DNA from: an uncultured Paracoccaceae bacterium
GTDB lineage: Bacteria > Pseudomonadota > Alphaproteobacteria > Rhodobacterales > Rhodobacteraceae
Reading direction: 5' to 3'
Length of the DNA: 64,000 bases
NCBI GenBank assembly: GCA_937920555.1
Contig: CAKZTM010000041.1
Location: 1 to 64,000 of the forward strand
Below the pieces are notes generated by a model that made no database searches, was not told where the DNA came from, and saw nothing but the letters and a program-made list of their open reading frames with translations. Shown in pieces: positions 18,435 to 28,871 of this stretch (position 1 is the first letter of the stretch; each line of letters starts with the position of its first letter). A program made the translations under genes and the position numbers.

Positions 18435-19478
18435 TTAGATGATTTCATCCTCATCAAAGAGCGGTGCCTCTTCAAGCTGGGTCGCCAGATCATCAACCGC
18501 GGCTTCGGCCACATCGGATGATTTCACTTCCGCGATATGAAACAAGGCATCGCCTTCATGCACAATTGGCATCACCGCACGCCCGACAATGATCCCGCCG
18601 TGACGGGCCGCGACCTCGGTCTCGCTTTCGCCGAACGGATCGGAAATGGCCGCAACGACCTCACCTTCGTCAACCACGTCGCCTTCGCCTTTGAACATGC
18701 GCAGCAAGCCGCCAAGAGGGGCGCGCAGCCAATAGCTGTTGGAACATAAAAGCGAGCGGGCTTTGGGCTTGGCGATACCCGCCGATGGCAGCATCTCGAT
18801 CTCTTTGAGGACCCTCAGGATGCCCGCAACCCCGGCCCTGACCGACATCTCATCAAAGCGCATGCCTTCGCCCGCCTCATAAAGCAGCACATCAACGCCG
18901 ACTTTCTTGGCCTCTTGGCGCAAACTTCCATCGCGCAGAGCACTGGTCAAAATGACCGGAGCGCCAAAGACCTTGGCCAAATTCAAGGTTTTGGCGTTAT
19001 TGGCCGAGACCCGAACCTGCGGCAGGTTCATCCGGTGGATGGCGGCCGAATGCAGGTCGATGCCAAGGGCGCAGCGGGCCACGATTTCGTCCATGAAAAT
19101 ATGCGCCAAACGCGACGCCAATGAGCCATTGGGCGAGCCTGGAAAACAGCGGTTCAAATCGCGCCGATCCGGCAGGTAGCGCGAGTGGTTGAGAAACCCG
19201 AACGTGTTCACAATCGGGATCACGATCAATGTGCCGCGCAAGGATTTCAGATTTTTGGCTCTGAGAAGACGGCGCACAATCTCGACGCCGATCACCTCGT
19301 CGCCGTGAATGCCCGCACTGACAAATATGGTCGGCCCGTCGCTGCGCCCATGCACAACATGCGCCGACAAGGTGACCGGCGTGTGATCCGAGAGCGTGCT
19401 GACCGGCAGATTTACGGTTTTACGGGTGCCTGCCGCCACGCTTTCACCGGCGATCTCAAAGCTTGGGCGTTTGCTCAT
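18435..19478 (-). CDS. succinylglutamate desuccinylase/aspartoacylase family protein
   Basis: [12 protein letters not shown]-type motif ([21 protein letters not shown]), [21 protein letters not shown] zinc carboxypeptidase motifs. Confidence 0.88.
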   Translation of the reverse strand: MSKRPSFEIAGESVAAGTRKTVNLPVSTLSDHTPVTLSAHVVHGRSDGPTIFVSAGIHGDEVIGVEIVRRLLRAKNLKSLRGTLIVIPIVNTFGFLNHSRYLPDRRDLNRCFPGSPNGSLASRLAHIFMDEIVARCALGIDLHSAAIHRMNLPQVRVSANNAKTLNLAKVFGAPVILTSALRDGSLRQEAKKVGVDVLLYEAGEGMRFDEMSVRAGVAGILRVLKEIEMLPSAGIAKPKARSLLCSNSYWLRAPLGGLLRMFKGEGDVVDEGEVVAAISDPFGESETEVAARHGGIIVGRAVMPIVHEGDALFHIAEVKSSDVAEAAVDDLATQLEEAPLFDEDEII

Positions 19479-20380
19479 CCTTTTCCTTTGGTTTTGGTCG
19501 AATTGGGTTTGGCGTATTTTTCGATGTGTTCGATGATTTTTCCGGCAATATCCAGTCCGGTTGCTTTCTCCACGCCTTCAAGGCCCGGCGAGGAGTTCAC
19601 CTCCATCACTACGGGCCCGTGATTGGCCCTGAGCATATCCACGCCGCACACGTTCAAGCCCATGGCTTTGGCGGCACGGATTGCGGTGGAGCGTTCCTCG
19701 GGGGAGAGTTTGATCAGTTCCGCCGATCCGCCGCGGTGCAGGTTTGAGCGAAAATCGCCATCCGCGCCGGTGCGTTTCATGGAGGCCACAACTTTGCCGC
19801 CCACAACGATGGCGCGGATATCGGTGCCGCCTGCTTCTTTGATGAATTCCTGGATCAGGATGTTGACGCCTGCGCCGCGGAAAGCCTCGACCACAGATTT
19901 CGCCGAGCGTTTGGTATCGGCCAGAACAACGCCGATGCCTTGTGTGCCTTCGAGAAGTTTGATCACCACCGGAGCGCCGCCGGCAAGTTCCAGCACTTCC
20001 TCGGTTTGTTTGGGATCATGGGCGAAGGTTGTGACCGGCAGGCCGATGCCATCGCGGGCCAAAAGCTGCATGGAGCGCAGCTTGTCGCGCGACCGGCCAA
20101 TGCCCACGCTTTCATTGAGCGGATAGACGCCCTGCATTTCAAACTGGCGCAGCACCGCCATGCCGTAAAAGGTAATCGAGGCGCCAATGCGCGGGATCAC
20201 CGCGTCATATCCAACCAGCTTTTCGCCGTTGTAGTAGACCTCGGGCCGGCGCGAAGCGATATTCATGTAGCAGCGCAAAGTGTTAATAATATCAAGGGTA
20301 TGGCCACGCTCTTCGGCAGCAGCTTTCAGGCGTTTATGTGTGTAAAGCTCGGCGTTTCGCGCAAGCATGGCGATCTTCAT
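19475..20380 (-). CDS. rimK: RimK family alpha-L-glutamate ligase
   Basis: [30 protein letters not shown]-grasp [37 protein letters not shown]. Confidence 0.93.
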   Translation of the reverse strand: MKIAMLARNAELYTHKRLKAAAEERGHTLDIINTLRCYMNIASRRPEVYYNGEKLVGYDAVIPRIGASITFYGMAVLRQFEMQGVYPLNESVGIGRSRDKLRSMQLLARDGIGLPVTTFAHDPKQTEEVLELAGGAPVVIKLLEGTQGIGVVLADTKRSAKSVVEAFRGAGVNILIQEFIKEAGGTDIRAIVVGGKVVASMKRTGADGDFRSNLHRGGSAELIKLSPEERSTAIRAAKAMGLNVCGVDMLRANHGPVVMEVNSSPGLEGVEKATGLDIAGKIIEHIEKYAKPNSTKTKGKG

Positions 20381-20958
20381 ATTCGTGGTCCTCCAAAGTT
20401 AGGCTTGGTGCTGACGAGATAGGACCGCCCGGGATGGACGACGATGTTTTTGTGGCGCAAGGCGCGGCGGCCAAGAATGAGCGGGAAGCGCATCAACCCG
20501 CGATCGGTCAGGGAAATATCGATCTTCCATTTGCGCCCGGCCAATTTCATCGGCGTGCGAATGATCACCCGCGTTTGGGGGGCACCGCTGGTATTGGTGA
20601 TATCGCGCTTGGTGACAACCGGGCATTCGCAAGTTCTGCTTGGCGCACCTGCAATACTGGGCGTTTGGAAGCGAACCCACTGCGCGCCGTCTTTTTTGAA
20701 TATCTCGATATTGTCTGCGTGCAGGGCCGTGGTTTTGGCGCCGGTATCCACCTTCACCGCAAAATCAATAAGGCCCAGATCGGGCAGGCTTATACATTCG
20801 TGCCATCCAATGACGGTAAGCGATTGTAGATGTTCAGCGTGGAGTTCTGTCAAAATAGCAATGCTTTCAAAACTGCGTTCACGATCAAAGATTTCGCCAA
20901 CAAAAGAGAAGTTCCCGGCGGTTGTGTCCAGTTTGACCGATAAGACTTCAAATTGCAC
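20377..20958 (-). CDS. rimB: RimB-type ATP-dependent zinc protease / retropepsin-like (start uncertain, may be internal)
   Basis: [24 protein letters not shown] and [12 protein letters not shown]; overlaps rimK start. Confidence 0.87.
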   Translation of the reverse strand: MQFEVLSVKLDTTAGNFSFVGEIFDRERSFESIAILTELHAEHLQSLTVIGWHECISLPDLGLIDFAVKVDTGAKTTALHADNIEIFKKDGAQWVRFQTPSIAGAPSRTCECPVVTKRDITNTSGAPQTRVIIRTPMKLAGRKWKIDISLTDRGLMRFPLILGRRALRHKNIVVHPGRSYLVSTKPNFGGPRI

Positions 20959-20966
20959 GGCGTTAA

Positions 20967-20980
20967 CGGTTGATCAACCG
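20967..20980. promoter_or_regulatory. 14-bp perfect palindrome upstream of rimB
   Basis: CGGTTGATCAACCG. Confidence 0.4.
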
Positions 20981-21084
20981 CATAACCTTCCGAAACCGGG
21001 GGCTTGCGCTGGCCCGTCACCCGCCCTACCTAAGCAGTGGCGGGTTCTGCCCTTCGTGTGCGAGGTCCTTTTCCAGTGGCCGAT

Positions 21085-21240
21085 AATTTTCTTGAGGGAG
21101 CTGGCTCTGTTTCGGATCCTGGTCTGATGCATCTGGCACCCACCTTGTTCTCAGGGTCTCAGGAATTACTCACCTCCACCTTTGCTTGGTGGTTCCCGTC
21201 ACCATTGCCCCGCGCGCCTCAGGCGAGCGGTTGCCGATGT
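21085..21240 (+). ncRNA. ssrS: probable 6S RNA (ends approximate)
   Basis: Non-coding interval directly upstream of the 5-formyl-THF cyclo-ligase gene (classic ssrS-ygfA synteny); arms CTTGAGG/CCTCAGG pair, apical CCACC-TTTGCTT-GGTGG hairpin; about 155 nt. Confidence 0.55.
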
Positions 21241-21310
21241 CGCAAAAAGATACAGAATTGTCACATAGCTGTGTTATGATCGGCTGGGAGCAACGGCCCA
21301 AGGAGTTCTT

Positions 21311-21892
21311 ATGCCAACTCAATTGATGGAAATTGCTGATCGGAAAACCTCTGCCCGCAAGCATGCTTTTGCGGCCCGCAAAGCAGCCCAGAGCCAGACG
21401 GCCAATATTGCGGCTTGCGGCTATTTGACGGAGTTCATCAACGCCCTGCCCGCCTGCACTATTGTGGCGGGCTACATGCCCATTCAGACCGAGATTGATC
21501 CGCGCGCGACCATGAATGCCCTTCATGACGGCGGTGTGCGGATTTGTTTGCCGGTGATCCAAGGCCACGGCCAGCCGCTGTTGTTTCGCGAGTGGACACC
21601 CGGATGCGGGATGATTGAGGGTGATTTTGGCGCGCTTATTCCGCGTGGCGGCGAATATTTGATCCCCGATGTGTCGATTGTGCCCTTGGTCGGGTTTGAT
21701 CAAAGCGGTGCCCGTCTGGGCTATGGCGGCGGATTTTATGACCGCACTTTAGCGCTTTTGCGCGACGCGGCTGATTTCGTCAGCGTTGGCTTTGCTTTTG
21801 CCGGGCAGGAGTTGGACGCGGTCCCAACCGACAAGTTCGACCAAAGGCTCCACGCGATTGTCACCGAGGACGGGGTTCGCCAGTTTAGCTGA
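21311..21892 (+). CDS. 5-formyltetrahydrofolate cyclo-ligase
   Basis: RLGYGGGFYDRTLALLR; YMPIQTEIDPR. Confidence 0.94.
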   Translation: MPTQLMEIADRKTSARKHAFAARKAAQSQTANIAACGYLTEFINALPACTIVAGYMPIQTEIDPRATMNALHDGGVRICLPVIQGHGQPLLFREWTPGCGMIEGDFGALIPRGGEYLIPDVSIVPLVGFDQSGARLGYGGGFYDRTLALLRDAADFVSVGFAFAGQELDAVPTDKFDQRLHAIVTEDGVRQFS

Positions 21893-21940
21893 GGCCAGAT
21901 CGCACTTGCACCAATGAGACGCGCAAGATAGGCCGCATTT

Positions 21941-22756
21941 ATGCGTATTCTCTTTCTTGGCGACGTTATGGGTCGCGCTGGCCGCTCTGCAATTTCCACC
22001 CGCTTGCCGGAATTGCGCGAACGATTGCGTTTGGATTTTGTGATCGTAAACGGTGAGAATGCCACCGCGGGCATGGGGTTGTCGGCGGATCATGCCAAGT
22101 TGATTTTGGACGCCGGTGCCGATTGCATCACGCTGGGTGACCATGCGTTTGACCAAAAAGATATGATGAGTTTTATCGGCAAGGAGCCGCGTATTTTGCG
22201 GCCCATCAATTACTCCAAGCAGGCCCCCGGTGCGGGGGCACGTCTGTTTGAAGCCCCCGGTGGGCGCAAAGTTCTGGTGGCCCAAGTATTGGGGCAAGTA
22301 TTCATGAAGCGCCCTTTTGCCGATCCTTTCTCGGCGGTGGATGAGGAATTGCGGAAGGTGCCCCTCAAGGGCCGTGCGGACGCGATTGTGGTGGATGTAC
22401 ATGCGGAAGCCACCTCCGAGAAGATGGCCTTGGGGCATTGGATGGACGGGCGCGTGTCGCTGATCACCGGCACCCACACCCATGTGCCCACGGCGGATGC
22501 GCAAATATTGCCCAAGGGCAGTGCGTATCATTCCGACGCGGGCATGTGCGGGGTGTATAATTCGGTCATAGGCATGGACAAAGAAGAGCCGCTTCAGCGG
22601 TTCATCACCGGCATGCGCAAGGGGCGCTTTACGCCTGCCGAGGGCGAGGCCACTTTGTGCGGCACCTACATCGAGACCGATAACATGACCGGGCTTGCCA
22701 CCCGCGTGGTGGCCGTGCGCACCGGTGGCACATTGTCCCAAGAATTACCTGAGTGA
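21941..22756 (+). CDS. YmdB family metallophosphoesterase
   Basis: MRILFLGDVMGRAGRSAI; NGENATAGMGL; LGDHAFDQKD; GTHTHVPTAD. Confidence 0.94.
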   Translation: MRILFLGDVMGRAGRSAISTRLPELRERLRLDFVIVNGENATAGMGLSADHAKLILDAGADCITLGDHAFDQKDMMSFIGKEPRILRPINYSKQAPGAGARLFEAPGGRKVLVAQVLGQVFMKRPFADPFSAVDEELRKVPLKGRADAIVVDVHAEATSEKMALGHWMDGRVSLITGTHTHVPTADAQILPKGSAYHSDAGMCGVYNSVIGMDKEEPLQRFITGMRKGRFTPAEGEATLCGTYIETDNMTGLATRVVAVRTGGTLSQELPE

Positions 22757-23667
22757 GCCGGTTCCACCGGTTCCGGCTGATTGCGATCCTGTTTTGCATT
22801 GGCACAACATGGGGGTTGACGATCCCGCTCACCAAAATTGCGGTCTCCACCGGGCATCAGCCATTTGGTTTGATCTTGTGGGAGTTGCTGCTGGCCAGTT
22901 TGGGTTTGGGTGCGTATCTTCTTGCCTGTGGTCAGTTGTTTTCGATCACCGGTCGCCGTGTGTTTCTGTTTGTGGTGATCGGTCTGGCCGGTACGGTTAT
23001 TCCCGGCGCTTTTTCCTACCGGGCCGCGGCCGAGCTTCCGGCCGGCGTCATGGCCTTGGTGATTGCGCTGGTGCCCCTATGTTCGCTTCCCATTGCGATT
23101 CTGATCAAGCTGGAGAGACCTGATCTCAAGCGGTTTATCGGGGTTATTTGCGGCGCTATTGCCATCGTTTTGATCGTCGGGCCTGAGAATGCGTTGCCCG
23201 ACCCTGCAAAGGCGGGGTTCGTGTTGCTGGCGCTGATTGCGCCGTTTTGTTACGCGGTTGAGGGCAATTTCGTAAGTTGGCGGGGCACGGACGGGCTGAA
23301 CGCCATCGAGACGCTGTTTGGCGCTTCTGTATGTGCATTTTTTCTGACCCTGCCGCTCACGGCTGCCACTGGCGAATGGGTTAATCTGTGGCAAATTTGG
23401 GGGAAGGCCGAATGGGCGCTGGTGCTTTTGTCGGTCCTGCATATCGGGGCTTATGCGGCCTATATCTGGCTGGTTGGTCAAGCCGGTGCGGTCTTTGCCA
23501 GCCAAGTGGCCTATCTGGTGACGGTTTCGGGGGTTTTGTGGTCGATCGCGCTTTTGGACGAGGGCTATTCCAAGTGGATTTGGGCGGCTTTGGCCACGCT
23601 TATATTGGGGATATCTTTGGTGCTACCCAAACCGCGGATGCGGTTGGGTGACGGTTCCGTCAGCTAA
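22753..23667 (+). CDS. DMT (EamA) family transporter
   Basis: About ten hydrophobic segments, GTTWGLTIPLTKIAV; stop/start overlap with the upstream gene. Confidence 0.92.
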   Translation: MSRFHRFRLIAILFCIGTTWGLTIPLTKIAVSTGHQPFGLILWELLLASLGLGAYLLACGQLFSITGRRVFLFVVIGLAGTVIPGAFSYRAAAELPAGVMALVIALVPLCSLPIAILIKLERPDLKRFIGVICGAIAIVLIVGPENALPDPAKAGFVLLALIAPFCYAVEGNFVSWRGTDGLNAIETLFGASVCAFFLTLPLTAATGEWVNLWQIWGKAEWALVLLSVLHIGAYAAYIWLVGQAGAVFASQVAYLVTVSGVLWSIALLDEGYSKWIWAALATLILGISLVLPKPRMRLGDGSVS

Positions 23668-23680
23668 GCATCGGCGTGGT

Positions 23681-23787
23681 TTAAAGCGTTTTACTTTTAA
23701 CTTGAAGCATAATGCATCCCCTAACGCGTTGAAATCTCTGATTTCAGAGAGCTTTAGGTGATCTCTGGTTTAAAGCCAAACGCTCTA
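23681..23787. repeat. 107-bp MITE-like near-palindromic repeat, copy 1
   Basis: About 84% identical by hand count and equal in length to 30155-30261; subterminal inverted repeats AGCGTTTT.CTTTTAA / inverse of TTTAAAGCCAAACGCT. Confidence 0.8.
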
Positions 23788-23831
23788 ATCTGTCACTTGT
23801 ACCGGGCTCTGCGCTACGCCATTCTGGGCTT

Positions 23832-25616
23832 ATGATAAGTCTTTTGTTTACATCGCCACTGGCCCCTGCCGTCCTGACACTTGCGGTCGTGGTGTTGATG
23901 TTCATCATGTTCGCCCGCGAGAGCTACCCCACCGAGGTGGTGGCCATGGCCGGGGTCTCCATCCTGCTGATCAGCGGTGTTTTACCGTCTGACCGGGTTT
24001 TGGAGGTTTTCATGAACCCCGCGCCTTGGACCATTGCGGCCATGTTCATTTTATCGGGTGGCTTGGTGCGCACGGGCGCGTTGAAATCATTGACCGATTA
24101 CGTGTCATCGCGGGCCGAGGACCGGCCTGTTTTCGTGATCATAGCGCTGGCCCTTTTGATCCTGACCGCGTCCGCCTTCATGAACAACACGCCCGTGGTG
24201 GTGATGTTGATCCCGGTGGTCATTCAGGTGGCCAAGACCTTCAAAGTGGCGCCCTCAAAAATGCTGATCCCGCTGTCTTACACAGCCATTTTGGGCGGAA
24301 TGTGCACGTTGATTGGCACCTCGACCAATTTGCTGGTCGACGGCGTGGCCCGGTCGCAGGGGATGCAGGCGTTCTCGTTGTTCGAAGTGACGCCTTTGGC
24401 GGTCATTCTGGCGGGATTTGGGCTGTTATATCTGCGCATCTTCGCGCCGCGCCTGTTGCCGGACCGGACGTCTATGGCGGGGATGCTGGGGCGCAAAAGC
24501 TCGATGAAGTTTTTCACCCAAGTGGTGGTGCCTCAGGGCAGCTCATTGATTGACCAAAAGATCACTGATGCAGCGGCCTTCAAGCGTCCCGATGTGCGGG
24601 TGATTGACGTGCTGCGCGGGGATTTATCATTGCGCCGGGATATCGCAAATGTGGTGCTCCTTCAGGGGGACCGGATCGTGTTGCGCACCGGTGTCGGCGA
24701 ATTGTTGTCGATCACCGGCGAGGAGGAAGGTGTGGAGCCTGTGGACCGCATCGACAGTCGCGAGACATCGACCGTGGAGGCCTTGATCACCCCCGCCTGT
24801 CGCATGGTGGGGCGGTCCTTGGGCGATCTGCGTTTGCGCAGGCGCTACGGCGTGTATGTTTTGGCGGTACACCGGCAGGACCAAAATATCGGCACCGGAC
24901 TTGACGAGATTGAGTTGCGCGTGGGCGATACGATCTTGATTGAGGGGGCCGAGGACGACATCGCACTTATGGCCCGCGAGATGAATTTGGGCGATGTCAC
25001 GGCCCCCACCGCGCAGCCTTATCGGCGTGCCAAAGCCCCGATTGTGCTTTTGACGCTGGCCGCTGTGGTGATCTTATCCGCACTCAATGTGGCGCCCATT
25101 TTTATGCTTGGGATTATCGGTGTGACTGCGATCTTGCTGACCCGCTGCATTGATGCAGGCGAGGCGTTTGCTGCCGTGGACGGGCGTTTGTTGGTGCTGA
25201 TTTTTGCCATGCTGGGCGTTGGCATGGCTTTGGAGATTTCCGGGGCGGTGACGTTGATTGTGACCTATTTGGGCCCTTATCTTTCGCTCTTGCCGCCGTT
25301 TTTGATCGTGTGGGTGGTGTATCTGATCACCTCGCTTCTGACCGAGCTGGTGTCCAACAACGCGGTGGCCGTTGCCATCACGCCGGTTGCCATCGGGCTT
25401 GGGGCGTCCTTGGGGGTTGATCCGCGCCCGCTGGTTGTGGCGGTGATGATTGCGGCTTCGGCCAGTTTTGCGACCCCTATCGGGTATCAGACCAACACTC
25501 TGGTTTACGGTCCGGGGGGGTATAAATTCACCGATTTCATGCGTATCGGCATTCCGCTCAACCTGTCTATCGGACTTTTGGCGAGCCTGCTTATCCCGAT
25601 TTTCTTCCCGCTTTGA
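23832..25616 (+). CDS. SLC13 family permease with TrkA-C domains
   Basis: ASAFMNNTPVVVMLIPVV; central RCK-C-like domains; SFATPIGYQTNTLVYGPGGYKFTDF. Confidence 0.93.
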   Translation: MISLLFTSPLAPAVLTLAVVVLMFIMFARESYPTEVVAMAGVSILLISGVLPSDRVLEVFMNPAPWTIAAMFILSGGLVRTGALKSLTDYVSSRAEDRPVFVIIALALLILTASAFMNNTPVVVMLIPVVIQVAKTFKVAPSKMLIPLSYTAILGGMCTLIGTSTNLLVDGVARSQGMQAFSLFEVTPLAVILAGFGLLYLRIFAPRLLPDRTSMAGMLGRKSSMKFFTQVVVPQGSSLIDQKITDAAAFKRPDVRVIDVLRGDLSLRRDIANVVLLQGDRIVLRTGVGELLSITGEEEGVEPVDRIDSRETSTVEALITPACRMVGRSLGDLRLRRRYGVYVLAVHRQDQNIGTGLDEIELRVGDTILIEGAEDDIALMAREMNLGDVTAPTAQPYRRAKAPIVLLTLAAVVILSALNVAPIFMLGIIGVTAILLTRCIDAGEAFAAVDGRLLVLIFAMLGVGMALEISGAVTLIVTYLGPYLSLLPPFLIVWVVYLITSLLTELVSNNAVAVAITPVAIGLGASLGVDPRPLVVAVMIAASASFATPIGYQTNTLVYGPGGYKFTDFMRIGIPLNLSIGLLASLLIPIFFPL

Positions 25617-25717
25617 GATTTGCTAACTCTTTGAGTTTGCGCCTTTAAGTGCCCCGTCAGTTCTACTTTTCTAGAAGAGTAGATAAGTTGTTACATCGAA
25701 GGAGGCAGCTATTAGCC

Positions 25718-26950
25718 ATGTCTGAAAATCAAAGCGCCACAGCCGGGTCCGATCGAAACATCCGGCTTTATCCGTGGTTCCGGTTTTTCCAAGGTCTGAT
25801 CTTTTGGCAGGCGGTTTGGTTTTTGTTTTTCCAAAGCCGTTTGTCTGCCGCTGAGGCGGTTCTGATCTATGCGATCTACGATATCTCAACGACCGTCTTG
25901 GAAGTGCCGTCGGGGTATATGTCGGACCGGTTGGGGCGGCGGGGGACGCTGATCGCCTCGGCCATTGCGGGTATGCTGAGCGCGCTTTTGCAGTTTTTCG
26001 GTGGATCCTTTGAGGTTTATGCGCTGGCGCAATTGCTGCTTGGGGCCAGTGCGGCGCTTGCGTCGGGGACCGACAGCGCCTTGTTATACGAGTCGCTCTC
26101 CTCATCGGGGCGCGAAAAGGAAGTCGAGCACCAAGAGCTCAAGGCTTGGCGCTATTCGTTCAGCGCCTATGCCATCTCAGCGGTTTTGGGCGGCATTTTG
26201 GCCCGAACCATGGACACATTGCCATTTCTGGCCACGGCCATTGCGTTTGCAGGTCTTGTGCTCATCGCGTTTCGGTTCACCGAGCCGCGCGGTTCAGGCC
26301 GCAAAGGCGACCAGCTGCCCGCGCATATCACGCTCAGGCGGGCCCTTACCGAGCCCGTCTTGGTCTGGCTTTTCGCCCTGACTGTGGTGATGTATCTGTT
26401 TAGCCATATCCCGTTTGTCTTTGGGCAGCCGTTCATCGCGCAGGCCCTAGAGAGCACGCCGTGGAGCGCTGAGGCCCCATTGGTCAGCGGCGTCACCTCG
26501 GCGGTAATGATGCTGATGTCCGTGGCCACATCGCTGGTTGCGCTAAAGCTGCGCAGGCGTATCGGGTTGGCGGCCATTTTGCTGCTCGCCTTTGGGCTTC
26601 AAATCGGCCTGATTGGTGTTTTGGCCCTGACAAACGCCTCCATCGCCATTCTGGTTTTGACTTTGCGCATGGTGCCCAATTCGCTGTCACAGCCTTTTAT
26701 CCTGGCCCGCATTCAGCCCGAACTTGGCGACGGGAGCCGCGCCACTTATCTATCTTTGCAATCTTTCTGCGGCAGGTTGTTTTTTGCAGGCACGTTGCTG
26801 GTCGCCTCGACGGTGTCCTCGGATAGCGGACAAATGCCTTACGCCGAAATTCAAACGGTTCTGGGATGGTACGTGGTCGCGGGACTTGTGGTTTTCGCGG
26901 GTTTGGCGCTTTTGGTGCGGCGGGTGCCGTTGGAACAGAACTCCGCTTGA
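25718..26950 (+). CDS. MFS transporter
   Basis: GGAGG RBS before ATG 25718; [15 protein letters not shown]; multi-TM. Confidence 0.92.
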   Translation: MSENQSATAGSDRNIRLYPWFRFFQGLIFWQAVWFLFFQSRLSAAEAVLIYAIYDISTTVLEVPSGYMSDRLGRRGTLIASAIAGMLSALLQFFGGSFEVYALAQLLLGASAALASGTDSALLYESLSSSGREKEVEHQELKAWRYSFSAYAISAVLGGILARTMDTLPFLATAIAFAGLVLIAFRFTEPRGSGRKGDQLPAHITLRRALTEPVLVWLFALTVVMYLFSHIPFVFGQPFIAQALESTPWSAEAPLVSGVTSAVMMLMSVATSLVALKLRRRIGLAAILLLAFGLQIGLIGVLALTNASIAILVLTLRMVPNSLSQPFILARIQPELGDGSRATYLSLQSFCGRLFFAGTLLVASTVSSDSGQMPYAEIQTVLGWYVVAGLVVFAGLALLVRRVPLEQNSA

Positions 26951-27009
26951 ACCAAACCCGCTGCCTGACTTATAACCCCTCAAACGAGAACCAGATCGGG
27001 TGTAGAGAC

Positions 27010-27759
27010 ATGGCAGGCCATTCCAAATGGGCAAATATTCAGCATCGCAAAGGGCGTCAGGACGCGGCCCGTTCGAAGCTTTTCTCCAAGCTCTCTAAGG
27101 AAATTACCGTGGCCGCCAAGATGGGCGACCCGGACCCGGACAAAAACCCGCGTTTGCGCTTGGCGGTGAAGGAGGCAAAGTCGAACTCCGTGCCCAAGGA
27201 TGTGATCGACCGGGCCATCAAGAAGTCACAGGCGGCCGAAGGCGAGGATTACAAGGAAATCCGCTACGAGGGTTACGGGCCAAATGGTGTCGCGGTGATT
27301 GTTGAGACCATGACCGACAATCTTAACCGCACGGCGTCAAATGTGCGGTCCATTTTCGGCAAGTCCGGCGGAAACCTTGGTGAGACCGGATCGGTGTCGT
27401 TCATGTTCGAGCGCAAAGGTCTGATCGTGTACCCTGCTGACGTGGGCGACGAGGACACGGTGATGATGGCCGCGATTGAGGCCGGTGCGGAGGATGTTCA
27501 ATCCTCTGAGGACGGGCACGAGATTTACTGTGCTGACACGGATCTTAATGATGTGTCCAACGCGCTTGAGGCGGAACTGGGCGAATCAGAGACCTCCAAG
27601 CTGATCTGGAAGCCCGGCAACACGACGGAGCTTGATCTTGAGGGTATGCAAAAGGTCATGCGTCTGATCGAGGCTTTGGAAGATGATGACGACGTGCAAA
27701 ATGTGACGGCGAATTTCGAGGTGTCCGACGAGGTATTGGCGCAGCTTGAGGACGCCTGA
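27010..27759 (+). CDS. YebC/PmpR family transcriptional regulator
   Basis: [32 protein letters not shown]. Confidence 0.97.
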   Translation: MAGHSKWANIQHRKGRQDAARSKLFSKLSKEITVAAKMGDPDPDKNPRLRLAVKEAKSNSVPKDVIDRAIKKSQAAEGEDYKEIRYEGYGPNGVAVIVETMTDNLNRTASNVRSIFGKSGGNLGETGSVSFMFERKGLIVYPADVGDEDTVMMAAIEAGAEDVQSSEDGHEIYCADTDLNDVSNALEAELGESETSKLIWKPGNTTELDLEGMQKVMRLIEALEDDDDVQNVTANFEVSDEVLAQLEDA

Positions 27760-27800
27760 TAGTTTGGTTAACGCCAATTAACTGACAATTGACGGTAATT

Positions 27801-27828
27801 TCTGCGCCACAGGGCGCAGAGATTTTTT
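27801..27828 (+). terminator. Rho-independent terminator downstream of yebC
   Basis: TCTGCGCC-ACAG-GGCGCAGA-GATTTTTT. Confidence 0.8.
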
Positions 27829-27953
27829 CCGGCTTTGCCCAAATATGGCACAAATGTGTTAGAACTGCGGCCAGCGTGTGAGGGGTCATACGCTTTGTAA
27901 TGTAGTCTCGCGTATTTTTTTTGCGGGCCTTGCGTATTGTATAGGGGCTAACC

Positions 27954-28685
27954 ATGAAACATGTCGCATTTGTATGCGCTGCACTGGCTGTATCTGCTTG
28001 TGCGCAAAACTCTGAAATCACATCACGTAACGCGGATTTGCCGGGCATACCGACAACGATCAGTTGTGATCCTGAACCGGTTCGTATCTTCTCCAAATCC
28101 GGTGATTTGATTGAGGTCAAGCATCCCATTCTTCACCCGTCTTGTTCTGGGCAAGTGGAAAGTGCCGGGGTCACCAGAGCCGCTCAGGGCAATTCCGCCG
28201 GTATTATGGATGCTTTGCAGCTGGGACCGGCAAAATCTTACACAAAACGTATGGCCGCCACCGACGAGGCTGTTCTTGCGGCCGCCGACGTGGCCGCGGA
28301 CCGATCTGACGCGGACCATGCCGCAGGTGGCACCGCAGATGAGCCAAGCGCTGATCCGGTTTCAAATGACGATCATTCTGGCGACAAGACCGCCGGTGGC
28401 GAGGGCATAGCACCCGTGACCGAAACGGAAGCCGAAGCTGAGGTTGAGGTTGAGGTTGAGGTTGAAGCTGAGGCGGAAACGGAAACGGCGGCAGAAGAGG
28501 TCGTCGATGACCATGAGCCCGCCGCACAGGAGCCTAATGAGGCGCCCGTCGATGACGCATCAGAAGCCGAAACTGAGCCTCAAGAAGAGGCGCAGGAGGA
28601 AGAGCAAGAGCCGGTGGAGACCGAAGCGGAGAGCCCGACTTTGTCGAAATTGGACAAGCTCAAGGCCCATGCCGGCCTCAAATAA
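27954..28685 (+). CDS. lipoprotein with long Glu/Asp-rich C-terminal region
   Basis: Lipobox LAVSAC; EAEAEVEVEVEVEAEAETETAAEEV tract. Confidence 0.75.
   Translation: MKHVAFVCAALAVSACAQNSEITSRNADLPGIPTTISCDPEPVRIFSKSGDLIEVKHPILHPSCSGQVESAGVTRAAQGNSAGIMDALQLGPAKSYTKRMAATDEAVLAAADVAADRSDADHAAGGTADEPSADPVSNDDHSGDKTAGGEGIAPVTETEAEAEVEVEVEVEAEAETETAAEEVVDDHEPAAQEPNEAPVDDASEAETEPQEEAQEEEQEPVETEAESPTLSKLDKLKAHAGLK
28440..28463 (+). repeat. in-frame hexanucleotide tandem repeat (GAGGTT)4
   Basis: GAGGTTGAGGTTGAGGTTGAGGTT inside the acidic lipoprotein gene. Confidence 0.85.
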
Positions 28686-28692
28686 TCGTGAT

Positions 28693-28717
28693 CGGGAGGG
28701 GTTGCCCCTCCCGGTTT
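28693..28717 (+). terminator. hairpin terminator downstream of the acidic lipoprotein
   Basis: CGGGAGGGG-TTG-CCCCTCCCG then GTTTC. Confidence 0.6.
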
Positions 28718-28871
28718 CGCCACGCAACTGCAACCGATTAAACACATTTTTTGGGTTTGACGGAATTTTTCTCCTCAATTTTGCCTTTTTACCGTTTTAC
28801 CTTGGCAATCAAGGACGGGTTCTTTAACCACGTTTAGAGATTTGTAACCGCTATCGGAGATTTTCGCGCGG

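Noticed and set aside
18240-18435. iteron array considered as a CRISPR or plasmid replication origin
   Set aside because: Units are 7 bp with 4-bp spacing and no spacer diversity, no cas or rep genes nearby
21749-22741. 330-aa minus-strand ORF
   Set aside because: Antisense to the YmdB-family gene, whose catalytic motifs are intact
27766-27782. TTAACGCCAATTAAC as a second CtrA site
   Set aside because: Spacer is 6 nt rather than 7 and it lies at a gene 3' end before a terminator
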